A stretch of DNA of 56,891 nt, taken from positions 1-56,891 of the forward strand of contig JAQUTA010000004.1 in the NCBI GenBank assembly GCA_028709965.1, read 5' to 3'. A model generated the notes under the pieces. That model searched no databases, had not been told where the DNA came from, and saw only the letters and a list, made by a program, of their open reading frames with translations. The number at the start of each line of letters is the position of its first letter. Positions within the stretch are counted from its first letter, which is position 1. The translations under genes were made by a program, and so were the position numbers. Below, one piece after another: positions 49,753-56,891 of this stretch. This DNA comes from Lutispora sp. GTDB taxonomy: Bacteria > Bacillota > Clostridia > Lutisporales > Lutisporaceae.

Positions 49753-51162
49753 ATGAACAAACTACATATAAAATTAAGAACTATTTCTGTGGCTGTATTT
49801 TCTATGTTATTTGCCTATCTATTGTCCTTTTTATTTGAAGGTCAGGTTCTATATAGCCTGCTAAAACACTTTGATACTAATGCAATTATTTATATACTTA
49901 TTGCAATCGTTGCACATTTTGCAGGGTTATTTTCTTGTGGCTTTTTCGTAAAAACATTGAAAATGGCGGGACAAGTTATGATTATCGGAATATTCATCTG
50001 CCTGATTGTAACTACTCCATTCTTTTTTTCGCCATCTAAATTCTGGTTTATGGGGCTTATGCTTGCCGGATATGCTAGTGGTTGTGCTGTAGCAGCATGG
50101 GGCTATTTTCTGAAAGTTTTTACGACTAAAGATGAACGTCTTAAATCCTGCGCCGACGTACTGATTATATCTAATCTCATTATGATCGGTATAAAAATGG
50201 TGTCGATAAATATATCGGCCTTTATCGGACTTATGCTATCCATGCTTTGCCTATTAATAGCCGGGATTTTAGTATGGTATCTTAATACCGAAATATCGAA
50301 AAATTGGTCTGTCGATGATAAAAAAAAGCTAACTAGCGATCTGAAAAAACCTATGGTTTTGATGGTTCTATTTGTGGTTGTGATTACCGTTAATTCAGGA
50401 TTAATGTATCAGGTTATCAATCCCGCTTTTGAACATTTAACCGAACTTGTGAGTTGGTATTGGGCAGTACCTTATATTATTGCTCTTGTTCTAATGCGTA
50501 ATCTCCCGGCTAAGACAAGACGCTCCACGTTTCTATATATTGGGATGGTAATGATTATTGCAGCTTTTTTATGTTTCATGCTCCTTGGACGTACAGCGTA
50601 TGATTATATTATTATAGACACGTTAATGCTGGGAGCCTGCGGCATCTTTGACTTGTTTTGGTGGAGTATTATTGGTGAAATGCTGGATTTTTCTGAAAAT
50701 CCCGTTAAAATATTTGGCATCGGCCTTTCAGCAAATGTGTTTGGCGTTTTGTTAGGAGATGTGCTAGGTATTGTTGTTACCACAATTGCATTGCCTAGGG
50801 CGGAAATTGCGGTTATAGCTCTCACTTTGGTATGTGTAACCCTTATATTTCTCCCACCGCTAAATCGAGAACTTTTGATGCTGCTGAAAAGTCATGCATA
50901 TCTCTCTGTTTATGAACATTTGAGCCAAAATGATCAGAATAATATTATAAATACAACAAAAATGCTTGCACCTTTGACCGAGCGGGAACAGGAGGTGCTT
51001 CGGCTTATTCTTTCCGGAAAAACCAACAAAGTAATTGCCGAAAATCTATTCATCAGCGAAAGTACAGTTAAAACTCATGTGCATAATATCTATTCTAAGT
51101 ATGACGTTATCAGCCGTGCAGAGCTTATTAGTACACTATTAAAAAACCAATCTGATACCTAA
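49753..51162 (+). CDS. Membrane-bound LuxR-type regulator with MFS-like sensor
   Basis: This 469-residue protein has about 12 hydrophobic helices from residue 8 to about 380, then a LuxR/GerE HTH (LTEREQEVLRLILSGKTNKV, then STVKTHVHNIYSKYDV, about 405-465). AAGGGA lies before the ATG. Regulators of this fused type bind DNA from the membrane; the transporter-like part probably senses an extracellular ligand. The target is unknown and no partner gene is next to it. Confidence 0.85.
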   Translation: MNKLHIKLRTISVAVFSMLFAYLLSFLFEGQVLYSLLKHFDTNAIIYILIAIVAHFAGLFSCGFFVKTLKMAGQVMIIGIFICLIVTTPFFFSPSKFWFMGLMLAGYASGCAVAAWGYFLKVFTTKDERLKSCADVLIISNLIMIGIKMVSINISAFIGLMLSMLCLLIAGILVWYLNTEISKNWSVDDKKKLTSDLKKPMVLMVLFVVVITVNSGLMYQVINPAFEHLTELVSWYWAVPYIIALVLMRNLPAKTRRSTFLYIGMVMIIAAFLCFMLLGRTAYDYIIIDTLMLGACGIFDLFWWSIIGEMLDFSENPVKIFGIGLSANVFGVLLGDVLGIVVTTIALPRAEIAVIALTLVCVTLIFLPPLNRELLMLLKSHAYLSVYEHLSQNDQNNIINTTKMLAPLTEREQEVLRLILSGKTNKVIAENLFISESTVKTHVHNIYSKYDVISRAELISTLLKNQSDT

Positions 51163-51332
51163 TATGCTGACTCTCTTCATAAATCCTACTATCTTAAATG
51201 ACCCTTTTTCAACAATACGATAATTCATTTCACATCCTCCTTTCAATGCTCTTCAATGTATGCTAATGCGTTATTCATACTACTTAAAGAACCCATCAAA
51301 CAATCTGTGCACAGTTTTGGACATTTCCTCAT
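51139..51332 (-). pseudogene. Remnant of AraC-family regulator with GyrI-like domain
   Basis: Two short frames remain. One (51332-51243) ends MGSLSSMNNALAYIEEH, the usual AraC N-terminus just before the HTH, then stops. The second (51228-51139) reads MNYRIVEKGSFKIVGFMKRV, the start of a GyrI-like effector domain, and then leaves the family. The HTH and most of the effector domain are gone. The tail overlaps the 3' end of the LuxR gene. Confidence 0.6.
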
Positions 51333-51511
51333 TACTTTTCACGCTCCTTTATCGTAACATGTATGCTGTCACCCGATTGCTTGCCGATTTTTGCCCGGAT
51401 CTCCTTACGCAAACCTATGATGTAGCACACCGAACCGTCAGCGTTCTTAACACCCATATTAACAATGCTCCCGTCATAAGGTTCACCGTCAAACTTTGCG
51501 TGGACTTTCAC
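51332..51511 (-). pseudogene. Truncated DUF1905 protein
   Basis: The frame reads VKVHAKFDGEPYDGSIVNMG, then YIIGLRKEIRAKIGKQSGDS. This is the second half of the DUF1905 domain. The first half is missing; instead the upstream DNA matches the 5' end of a group II intron. The stop overlaps the next ATG (TAATG), so it was once in an operon with the AraC-like gene. Confidence 0.65.
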
Positions 51512-51543
51512 CTGTTAGCATTTGCCAGCTTCGCTGGACGCAC
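51502..51543 (-). mobile_element. Fragment of a group II intron 5' end
   Basis: The minus strand starts GTGCGTCCAGCGAAGCTGGC and ends GGTGAAAGTCC. The intact intron in this window has the same elements (GTGCGCCCAGC..., GGTGAAAGTCC). Only about 42 bases remain, joined to DUF1905 coding sequence at the GGTGAAAGTCC point. Confidence 0.45.
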
Positions 51544-51811
51544 GCATCAATACCACGGACTCTATGTGGGTTGTCCTCTTGATAGGTGCATTTTGGGGAT
51601 GCTGTATTTTCCTTGATTTCCCTGCCTGTTTATGCCCATCTGTTTTACTGGTTAATCCTGTTTTAAATATGAAAGTCAGCATATACGGATCTAATGTTCC
51701 ATCTTCTTTATACCCACCTATAATAACTTCCTCTACTACAGTTTTAAATACATCTATTATTTCACCTTCTGGTGGGGTCTTTAATCTCCTGGTATTGTAT
51801 TTTGCATACTC
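51515..51811 (-). pseudogene. Serine recombinase C-terminal fragment
   Basis: The open frame contains LKTPPEGEIIDVFKTVVEEV and then LDPYMLTFIFKTGLTSKTDG. This resembles the C-terminal end of large serine site-specific recombinases (IVEKVIVGG...PYxxTFIYKTG). The catalytic and DNA-binding parts are missing, and the end runs into the intron fragment. Confidence 0.5.
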
Positions 51812-51837
51812 TTATAATGCTTTGCGTTATCCTTCGT

Positions 51838-51870
51838 ATTGAACTAGTAACTAATTCTTACTAGTTCAAT
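51838..51870 (-). terminator. 13-bp hairpin at the end of the restriction-modification cluster
   Basis: ATTGAACTAGTAA (51838-51850) pairs perfectly with 51858-51870 around 7 bases. T-rich flanks on both sides suit termination of the minus-strand cluster and of fragments from the other side. The stretch 51871-51928 holds no gene. Confidence 0.7.
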
Positions 51871-51928
51871 TTTCTTCTACTTCATCATCTGAAATGATAC
51901 TTTTTATATATTCATTCTTTTCATATCT

Positions 51929-52177
51929 TTAACCAGCTAATAGTAAATCTTTAATTTTCCTAATGACTGTATTGGTAATTTGTGTTACTACAGCTTTATT
52001 ACTACTAAGCTCTGTATAAAAAGCTGTTTTTTCTTCATCACCACTTATTGTTCCATCCAATAATCCGTCTGTGATTTTCAACGATACCTTATCTGCGATG
52101 GCTGCCTCATATGCACTTGGAGTACTATCGCGCACATTTACAACAAGCGAATCATCAGAACTTAAGCTTTCTACCAT
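51929..52177 (-). CDS. Hypothetical 82-residue protein after hsdS
   Basis: The ATG at 52177 (GGGGAG upstream) gives MVESLSSDDSLVVNVRDSTP followed by a helical protein ending NTVIRKIKDLLLAG. The part TAFYTELSSNKAVVTQIT weakly resembles a helical segment near the C-terminus of type I restriction HsdR subunits, which are otherwise missing here. It may be a small independent gene or a fused remnant. Confidence 0.45.
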   Translation of the reverse strand: MVESLSSDDSLVVNVRDSTPSAYEAAIADKVSLKITDGLLDGTISGDEEKTAFYTELSSNKAVVTQITNTVIRKIKDLLLAG

Positions 52178-52227
52178 TTCATTCACTCCCCTTGTCTCAC
52201 TAGTCTGACATCTATTGAGATAAGTAA

Positions 52228-52845
52228 TTATATTTCTATTTTCCCTGTAACAGCCTCATAAATTACACTTTGTCGATATTCTTTTAATTTCTCAATTGTT
52301 TTTTCGTTGGCTGATATAACAGAGTCTATTTCTGCACATTTTTTGTCTAGGTAGTCGGCAATTTGTTGTTGTTCAATTTCCCTCGGAATAGGTAATTTTA
52401 AATTACCAACAAAGCTCCATTCTGCTCTTGGCATTTTTACTCCATACGTTGAGCTATTTACAATACCCATAAAGCCTTTCGACAACATTAAATAAAATAG
52501 ATATTTGCTATTAACTATGGTTGGCTTCAATGCAAAGAATTCCGAGGAACATTTTCCATCAGAATCAGTTAAAATGACCTTAGCTAAATAAGGGCGTAGT
52601 TTACCATATAATATATTATTTTTGTTAAACCTTATGGTATCTCCACAAAAATCATATATTGGTTCATAATTATTTACTATTTTACCTGTATTAGACTCTA
52701 TATGTTCGAGACCAATATACATTAAGTCATTTTCACCACTTACCTTTTCTAAGTTTAGTGTTGTTAGATATTTTAACTTCTTAATCTCCCACCCCTCAGG
52801 TATCTCTCCAATCCATTCTATACCACTACCTTTCATCTTACGCAT
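52228..52845 (-). CDS. hsdS: Type I restriction specificity subunit HsdS, half-size
   Basis: This 205-residue protein starts MRKMKGSGIEWIGEIPEGWEI, and GGTGGAG precedes the ATG at 52845. It has one target recognition domain (about 20-160) and one conserved helical spacer (IEQQQIADYLDKKCAEIDSV, KLKEYRQSVIYEAVTGKIEI). Normal HsdS has two of each in about 400 residues. It may act as a dimer reading a symmetric site, or be a truncated gene. It overlaps the dinD remnant by 8 bases. Confidence 0.85.
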   Translation of the reverse strand: MRKMKGSGIEWIGEIPEGWEIKKLKYLTTLNLEKVSGENDLMYIGLEHIESNTGKIVNNYEPIYDFCGDTIRFNKNNILYGKLRPYLAKVILTDSDGKCSSEFFALKPTIVNSKYLFYLMLSKGFMGIVNSSTYGVKMPRAEWSFVGNLKLPIPREIEQQQIADYLDKKCAEIDSVISANEKTIEKLKEYRQSVIYEAVTGKIEI

Positions 52846-53713
52846 TATCTCCACCATCCTTCAGTCTAGGAAGTGTAGCGGACTTTTTAGCTAGTCTCTT
52901 TTCTTCTGATTTAACTCTGCGTTCTAGTTTTTTAATATCCTCTGATTGTGGCAATTCTTCAGGTTTTATTCCTCTTTGTCCAAGCATATCACGGACACTT
53001 CTATTATTCTGAATATGTTCATCTGTGATACAGATTTCACCGTACAAATCTTTTTCTTCCACATTATAATTTGTCATTTCAGTTGCAAGATTTTTTGCTG
53101 CAATTGTCAATGTGGGTAAATGGTCAGCTAAAGGACCACTTTAAATCCCATATTTATTTTTCATATTCTGGGTTGAGAAACCACCAAACAGTGCTGTATC
53201 TCCTTTGGAACGAATCCTTCCAAATCCTGCATCATCTACACCACGTTCGTATATATTTTGAGATAGTCTCTTTTCAGATTCTTTTAATCTTCCTCTCACT
53301 TCAGTACGCTCAATATAGGCAATACGTTCTTCTATGAGCTCTTGTTTCCTAGTTTGTATGGCAAAATAACTTTGTGCAAATGCAATTTCATCCTTTCTTG
53401 GATCCCCATTTTGGGCAATTAAATAGCAGGCATATCGTGTAAGCATATAATTTTTAATATTTCTTTTAGCACCTTTACCTAATTCTATCATTTTCGTGAC
53501 CTCACGAAAATGATCGGAGACCTCTATTTGTATGGTCTCACAGGATTCCATAGCACGTTTAATTGCTACTTCAAAATTTTCCCATCGCTCATATCCCAAT
53601 AATATTTGTAAATCCCTAGCATATCAAAATTCAATGTTTACCTTTTCTTCCGAAATATTATTACAGATACTATCAAATGTAGATTTCAAATTACTAATTT
53701 TGTTTTTATCCAT
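52838..53713 (-). pseudogene. dinD-like gene with two in-frame stop codons
   Basis: The frame from the ATG at 53713 (TAATG overlap with the hsdM stop) to 52838 would code 291 residues like DNA-damage-inducible protein D. It has ARDLQILLGYERWENFEVAI, FGGFSTQNMKNKYGI, PLADHLPTLTIAAKNLATEM and ITDEHIQNNRSVRDMLGQRG. The frame is broken by TGA at 53624-53626 (codon 30, where the family has W) and TAA at 53141-53143 (codon 191). Everything else is intact. DinD-like genes are often found inside type I restriction loci. It may be freshly lost, or restart at TTG 53599 and further down. Confidence 0.75.
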
Positions 53714-55455
53714 TATTCAAACACCGCCTTTAATACCCCATCAATACTCTCTTCATTTTCAAGTATTTCCTTCATTAATTCCTCACTCTTTTTAGGTGGT
53801 GTATATTTATAAAAGTATCTTGTAAAGGGTATTTCATAACCAATTTTATCCTTGCTTCTATCTGCAAATGCATCTGAGCCAAAAGGTAGAACTTCCTCTT
53901 TTATATATTCTTCAATATCCTTTTTTAGTGGTATTTGCTCCGTATCTCGCTTTGAGGTATCTACTTGTAGCTTTCCTCTTTTTATAACCTTATCTCCCTT
54001 TTCATCATACAGTGGTCTTTCAATAGTTACCTTTGTATAACCAAAATCGTCTGCATCAAAAATCTTGCTATATTCAGGATCTGCTTTATCAAATGCCTTG
54101 TATAGTTCAATAATTTTTTCTCTGCTTTCATCATCAATAAATTTACGCTTGTTCCCAAGTGATTTTGGTTTTTGTGGAACAAAGAAATCTACTGCGTTTA
54201 TAAGCTGAATTTTATTTTTTCTGCTTGGATTTGGATTCTTTGAAAGTATCCAAATATAAGTGAAAATACCTGTATTGTAAAACATTTGGTCTGGTAAGGC
54301 GATTATAGCTTCAAGTAAATGGTTTTCAAGGACATAACGACGGATTTCACTTTCTCCACTGCCAGCATCTCCACTGAATAAAGGTGAACCATTTAATATA
54401 ATAGCAACCCTTGCTTCATCTTCTGCCTTTGCAAGTAAGTTTTGTAGAAACAATAGCTGTCCGTCACTTACTCTTGGCGTTCCTGCCACAAATCTATTAT
54501 TTGGGGATTTAAGCTCTGCTAATACTTTTGCCCTTTCTGTTTTCCATTCTACGCCAAAAGGAGGATTTGTTATAAGCAAGTCAAACTTTTCTCCTGGGAA
54601 TTGGTCTTCAACAAGTGTATTTCCTTCACGAATATTTTTCACATCTTCGCCTAGCATTAACATTTCTGCACAACAAATAGCATATGCTTCAGGATTTACA
54701 TCTTGACCATAGAGTTTAACTTTATCATCACTATAATTATCTCCTAAAATATCTTCAAGCTTTCGTTTTAATGTAGTGAGCATACCACCTGTACCGCAGC
54801 AACCATCATAAACTCTAAGGATTTTACCTTCTTTTTTAAAATTATCAATATTTTCACTCATCATAAGTTGGACACAAAGTTCAATAACTTCTCGAGGAGT
54901 ATAGTGATCACCAGCCTCAGCATTAGCTTTATATGTTCTTATAATTTCTTCGAATATATACCCCATAGCCATTGGACTTGTTGTATTGGGGTGAAAGTCA
55001 ACCTCAGAGAAAGCCTTAACAACTTCAAAAAGAATTCCTTTCTTAATCATAAATTCTACTTCTTCTCTGAATTGTAGATCTTTTAAAATCTCTTGCACAC
55101 TCGGAGAATATGATTTAATAAATTCTAAAAAGTTTGAGTTGATATTATCACTATCTCCTACTAGTTGTTCAAGAGTCACACATTTTTTATTATAGAAAGG
55201 AACTCCAAATTGTTTTAAGACGGCTTGCTCTATTTGAGTATCTGTTAATTGTTTGTTTTTACTAAATAGTTCTAGTAATTTTGAAATTTGTTCATTTTTT
55301 TCAGCAAGGATACAATCAAAACGTCGAATGATTGCCATAGGTATAATTACGCTACCATATTTTTCAGGAGTATAAGGTCCTCTTGTTTTATTCGCTATAT
55401 TCTTAACTAAATTAACTTTAGTTGTTACATCTGCTGTAAGTACATTATTGGTCAT
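53713..55455 (-). CDS. hsdM: Type I restriction-modification methylase HsdM
   Basis: This 580-residue N6-adenine methyltransferase has an N-terminal helical domain and the AGDHYTPREVIELCVQLM segment. SAM motif I is DGCCGTGGM (near 219) and the catalytic NPPF is in LLITNPPFGVEW (near 296). AAGGAG lies before the ATG. It overlaps the Fic gene end by 11 bases. With HsdS it would methylate the recognition site. HsdR is not in the window, so the system may be methylation-only or the rest may lie elsewhere. Confidence 0.95.
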   Translation of the reverse strand: MTNNVLTADVTTKVNLVKNIANKTRGPYTPEKYGSVIIPMAIIRRFDCILAEKNEQISKLLELFSKNKQLTDTQIEQAVLKQFGVPFYNKKCVTLEQLVGDSDNINSNFLEFIKSYSPSVQEILKDLQFREEVEFMIKKGILFEVVKAFSEVDFHPNTTSPMAMGYIFEEIIRTYKANAEAGDHYTPREVIELCVQLMMSENIDNFKKEGKILRVYDGCCGTGGMLTTLKRKLEDILGDNYSDDKVKLYGQDVNPEAYAICCAEMLMLGEDVKNIREGNTLVEDQFPGEKFDLLITNPPFGVEWKTERAKVLAELKSPNNRFVAGTPRVSDGQLLFLQNLLAKAEDEARVAIILNGSPLFSGDAGSGESEIRRYVLENHLLEAIIALPDQMFYNTGIFTYIWILSKNPNPSRKNKIQLINAVDFFVPQKPKSLGNKRKFIDDESREKIIELYKAFDKADPEYSKIFDADDFGYTKVTIERPLYDEKGDKVIKRGKLQVDTSKRDTEQIPLKKDIEEYIKEEVLPFGSDAFADRSKDKIGYEIPFTRYFYKYTPPKKSEELMKEILENEESIDGVLKAVFE

Positions 55456-56575
55456 TTTTATCTTCTCCTTCGAAAAGCTCTAATAGCTTAATATTCTTAT
55501 ATATATTATCTCTGCCAACTTTTTCCTTTGTCAGCAAACCTTTATCAACTAATTGGTCTAAATAAGTGGCTGCAGTTTGTCTGTGTATACCCATTTTTAC
55601 AAGATCTGCATTTCTTACATATACTTTTTCAAATATCATTTCTATCATTTCTATCAGTAGTGTTTTTTGTCCCTTTAACTCATTAATAAAGTCTTCATTT
55701 GTGTATTCAGCTAACATTCCTTTTATATTCTCTACAATATGCAAGGTTTTGTGTGCAGTATGTTTAAATGAGTTTAGCATATATTCAATAATCTCTGTAT
55801 AATTCAGCGTTTCCTTGGATTTCTGGAGCAAATTATAATACTGATTTTTGTTTTTAATAATATATGAGCTTGTATATAAAATAGGATAAGACAAATATTC
55901 TTTCTGACAAAGAAAAATAATATTAAGTATTCGACCTGTTCTCCCATTGCCATTCCTAAAAGGATGTATACTTTCAAATTGATAGTGTGCAAGTGCAATT
56001 TTTATTAGTGGATGAATTAAATATGTGTCATCATCATACACATAATCAAGCATGTCAATCAGTAATTTTTGTAAAAGTTCTTTCCCATGAGGTGGGGTAT
56101 ATAGAATTTCAATTTCGCCATTTGCTTTTTTATTTGCTATTCTTGTTAAATCGCTTTGAAAGTTTGGTAAATTGGTTCGTATGAGATGCATTTTATTATT
56201 TACTGGTCTGTTAATTTCTTCAATATCACTAAGAGAAATAATTCCTTTTTCTTTCAACCTTTCAAAACCAATAAACAAGGCATCTTTATAATTTGCAACT
56301 TCCTTTGCTTCAGCTGTATAACTATTAAAAGCTGCCCCCATATATAATTCATCATTTGTAGTAACTATATTTTCCACATTGCTACTTACTTTGGCTTCTT
56401 GTAATGATAAAGTATCTATCAAAATACTAGGTTATGGCAATGTATCTACCGCATAATTTAATAATTCAATTGCCACACGAGTATCTTCAGCCAGCTTTTG
56501 TAAACTCCTTGTTTCTTCAATTTGAATAGAAGATATAAGAGGAATTTCATTATATGGTATCGATTTATCTAACAT
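55445..56575 (-). pseudogene. Fic family protein with HTH, in-frame stop at codon 48
   Basis: The ATG at 56575 (AGAGGTG upstream) opens a Fic-like N-terminus (SIPYNEIPLISSIQIEETRS, ELLNYAVDTLP), then TAA at 56432-56434, then in the same frame PSILIDTLSLQEAKVSS and 325 intact residues. The family reads PNPS at this place. The active motif is HPFRNGNGRTGR (N in place of the usual D/E). The inhibitory motif SSNVEN is kept downstream of the stop. A winged helix ends the protein (YVRNADLVKMGIHRQTAATYL). A restart at TTG 56422 has no ribosome site. It is the first gene of the restriction cluster. Confidence 0.75.
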
Positions 56576-56601
56576 AATACACCTCTTTTAGTTCATATTG
56601 C

Positions 56602-56625
56602 GGTGGGAGAAATTAGTCTCCCACC
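56602..56625 (-). terminator. 9-bp hairpin after the HNH gene
   Basis: GGTGGGAGA (56602-56610) pairs perfectly with TCTCCCACC (56617-56625). There is no long T-run, so the termination may be partial before the Fic gene. Confidence 0.5.
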
Positions 56626-56635
56626 ATGATAATTA

Positions 56636-56891
56636 TTATCCTCCGTAACTCCTAGTTGTTTTATGACAATCAATACATAAAATTTCACAGTTAGATAAGG
56701 TATTACTTCCACCAACAGAAACTGCTGTTTTATGGTGAGCTTCCCAACTACCAATCATCCAGTCCTTACCTCTGTTTCCCCAGATAAGAGTTTTATTGCA
56801 TCTCCTAAAATTATGGTTATGCGATATTCTCTCACATTCGCACTTGCCACCTGAACGTTGCCAAGCTCTTAAAATCGTCTCGTTTGTAAAA
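56636..56891 (-). CDS. HNH endonuclease, C-terminal part
   Basis: This gene is cut by the window edge; 84 residues are visible. It has zinc ligand pairs C-x-C (GGKCECER) and later CEILCIDCH. The core WEAHHKTAV with GGSNTLSNCEILCIDCHK is the beta-beta-alpha metal fold of HNH nucleases. It ends SYGG at the TAA at 56636-56638. It probably acts as a restriction-type or homing nuclease; position upstream of the modification cluster favours the first. Confidence 0.8.
   Translation of the reverse strand, partial: FTNETILRAWQRSGGKCECERISHNHNFRRCNKTLIWGNRGKDWMIGSWEAHHKTAVSVGGSNTLSNCEILCIDCHKTTRSYGG

Noticed and set aside
51260-51842. Two overlapping plus-strand frames of 118 and 106 residues
   Set aside because: Antisense to recognisable fragments (AraC, DUF1905, recombinase) on the minus strand.
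52838-53713. Stop-codon reassignment as an explanation for in-frame TGA and TAA
   Set aside because: Both TGA and TAA interrupt genes here while neighbouring intact genes end normally with the same codons.

Overview
This window looks like a low-GC Clostridia-type Firmicute. Almost every gene has a strong AAGGAGG-type ribosome site, GTG and TTG starts are common, there is a class C group II intron, a degenerate S-layer-homology protein, and a tungsten/molybdenum aldehyde:ferredoxin oxidoreductase. I cannot name the genus.

Region A (1-27.8 kb, all genes on the minus strand) is most of an integrative and conjugative element (ICE) with a Tn1549/pCF10-like transfer-initiation set: truncated VirD4 coupling protein, PcfB, MOB-P type relaxase, MobC and a three-hairpin oriT candidate. 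It also has ArdC-like and TOPRIM proteins and a 2401-residue methylase/helicase. An AT-rich AbiEi/AbiEii toxin-antitoxin pair with a palindromic operator sits between the oriT side and the TOPRIM gene. From 15.2 to 25.5 kb the ICE carries a compact Tad/Flp-type pilus locus: prepilin peptidase, CARDB-repeat surface protein, two TadE-like pseudopilins, three tandem pilin-like peptides, TadC, TadB, CpaF, TadZ-like and CpaB. ParB and ParA close the element on this side. The integrase, VirB4/VirB6 and attachment sites are not in view.

Region B (27.8-33.4 kb) holds a class C group II intron inserted right after a terminator. Next to it is a three-gene operon: a 58-residue helix-turn-helix protein, a 204-residue protein with ADP-ribosyltransferase-like features, and an 830-residue HD plus Hsp90-type ATPase. 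I consider this the best candidate for an undescribed defence or toxin-antitoxin system.

Region C (33.4-38.8 kb) has a broken rlmD remnant. It is followed by a sigma-54 activator whose first ~40 codons are cut off by a frameshift in an A7 run, and a divergent sigma-54-dependent operon of aldehyde:ferredoxin oxidoreductase plus two MoaD/ThiS-like carriers.

Region D (38.8-51.2 kb) is host-like accessory DNA: a PadR pair with divergent promoters inside a 24-bp inverted repeat, a Fic protein, a radical SAM/SPASM plus two methyltransferases operon, a mosaic surface protein with a 15-bp tandem repeat, an S41 protease, and a membrane LuxR regulator.

Region E (51.2-56.9 kb) starts with a graveyard of gene fragments (AraC, DUF1905, group II intron 5' end, serine recombinase). 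It continues with a decaying type I restriction-modification cluster: half-size HsdS, dinD with two in-frame stops, HsdM, and Fic with one in-frame stop. A truncated HNH endonuclease ends the window. No tRNA, rRNA or CRISPR array was seen.
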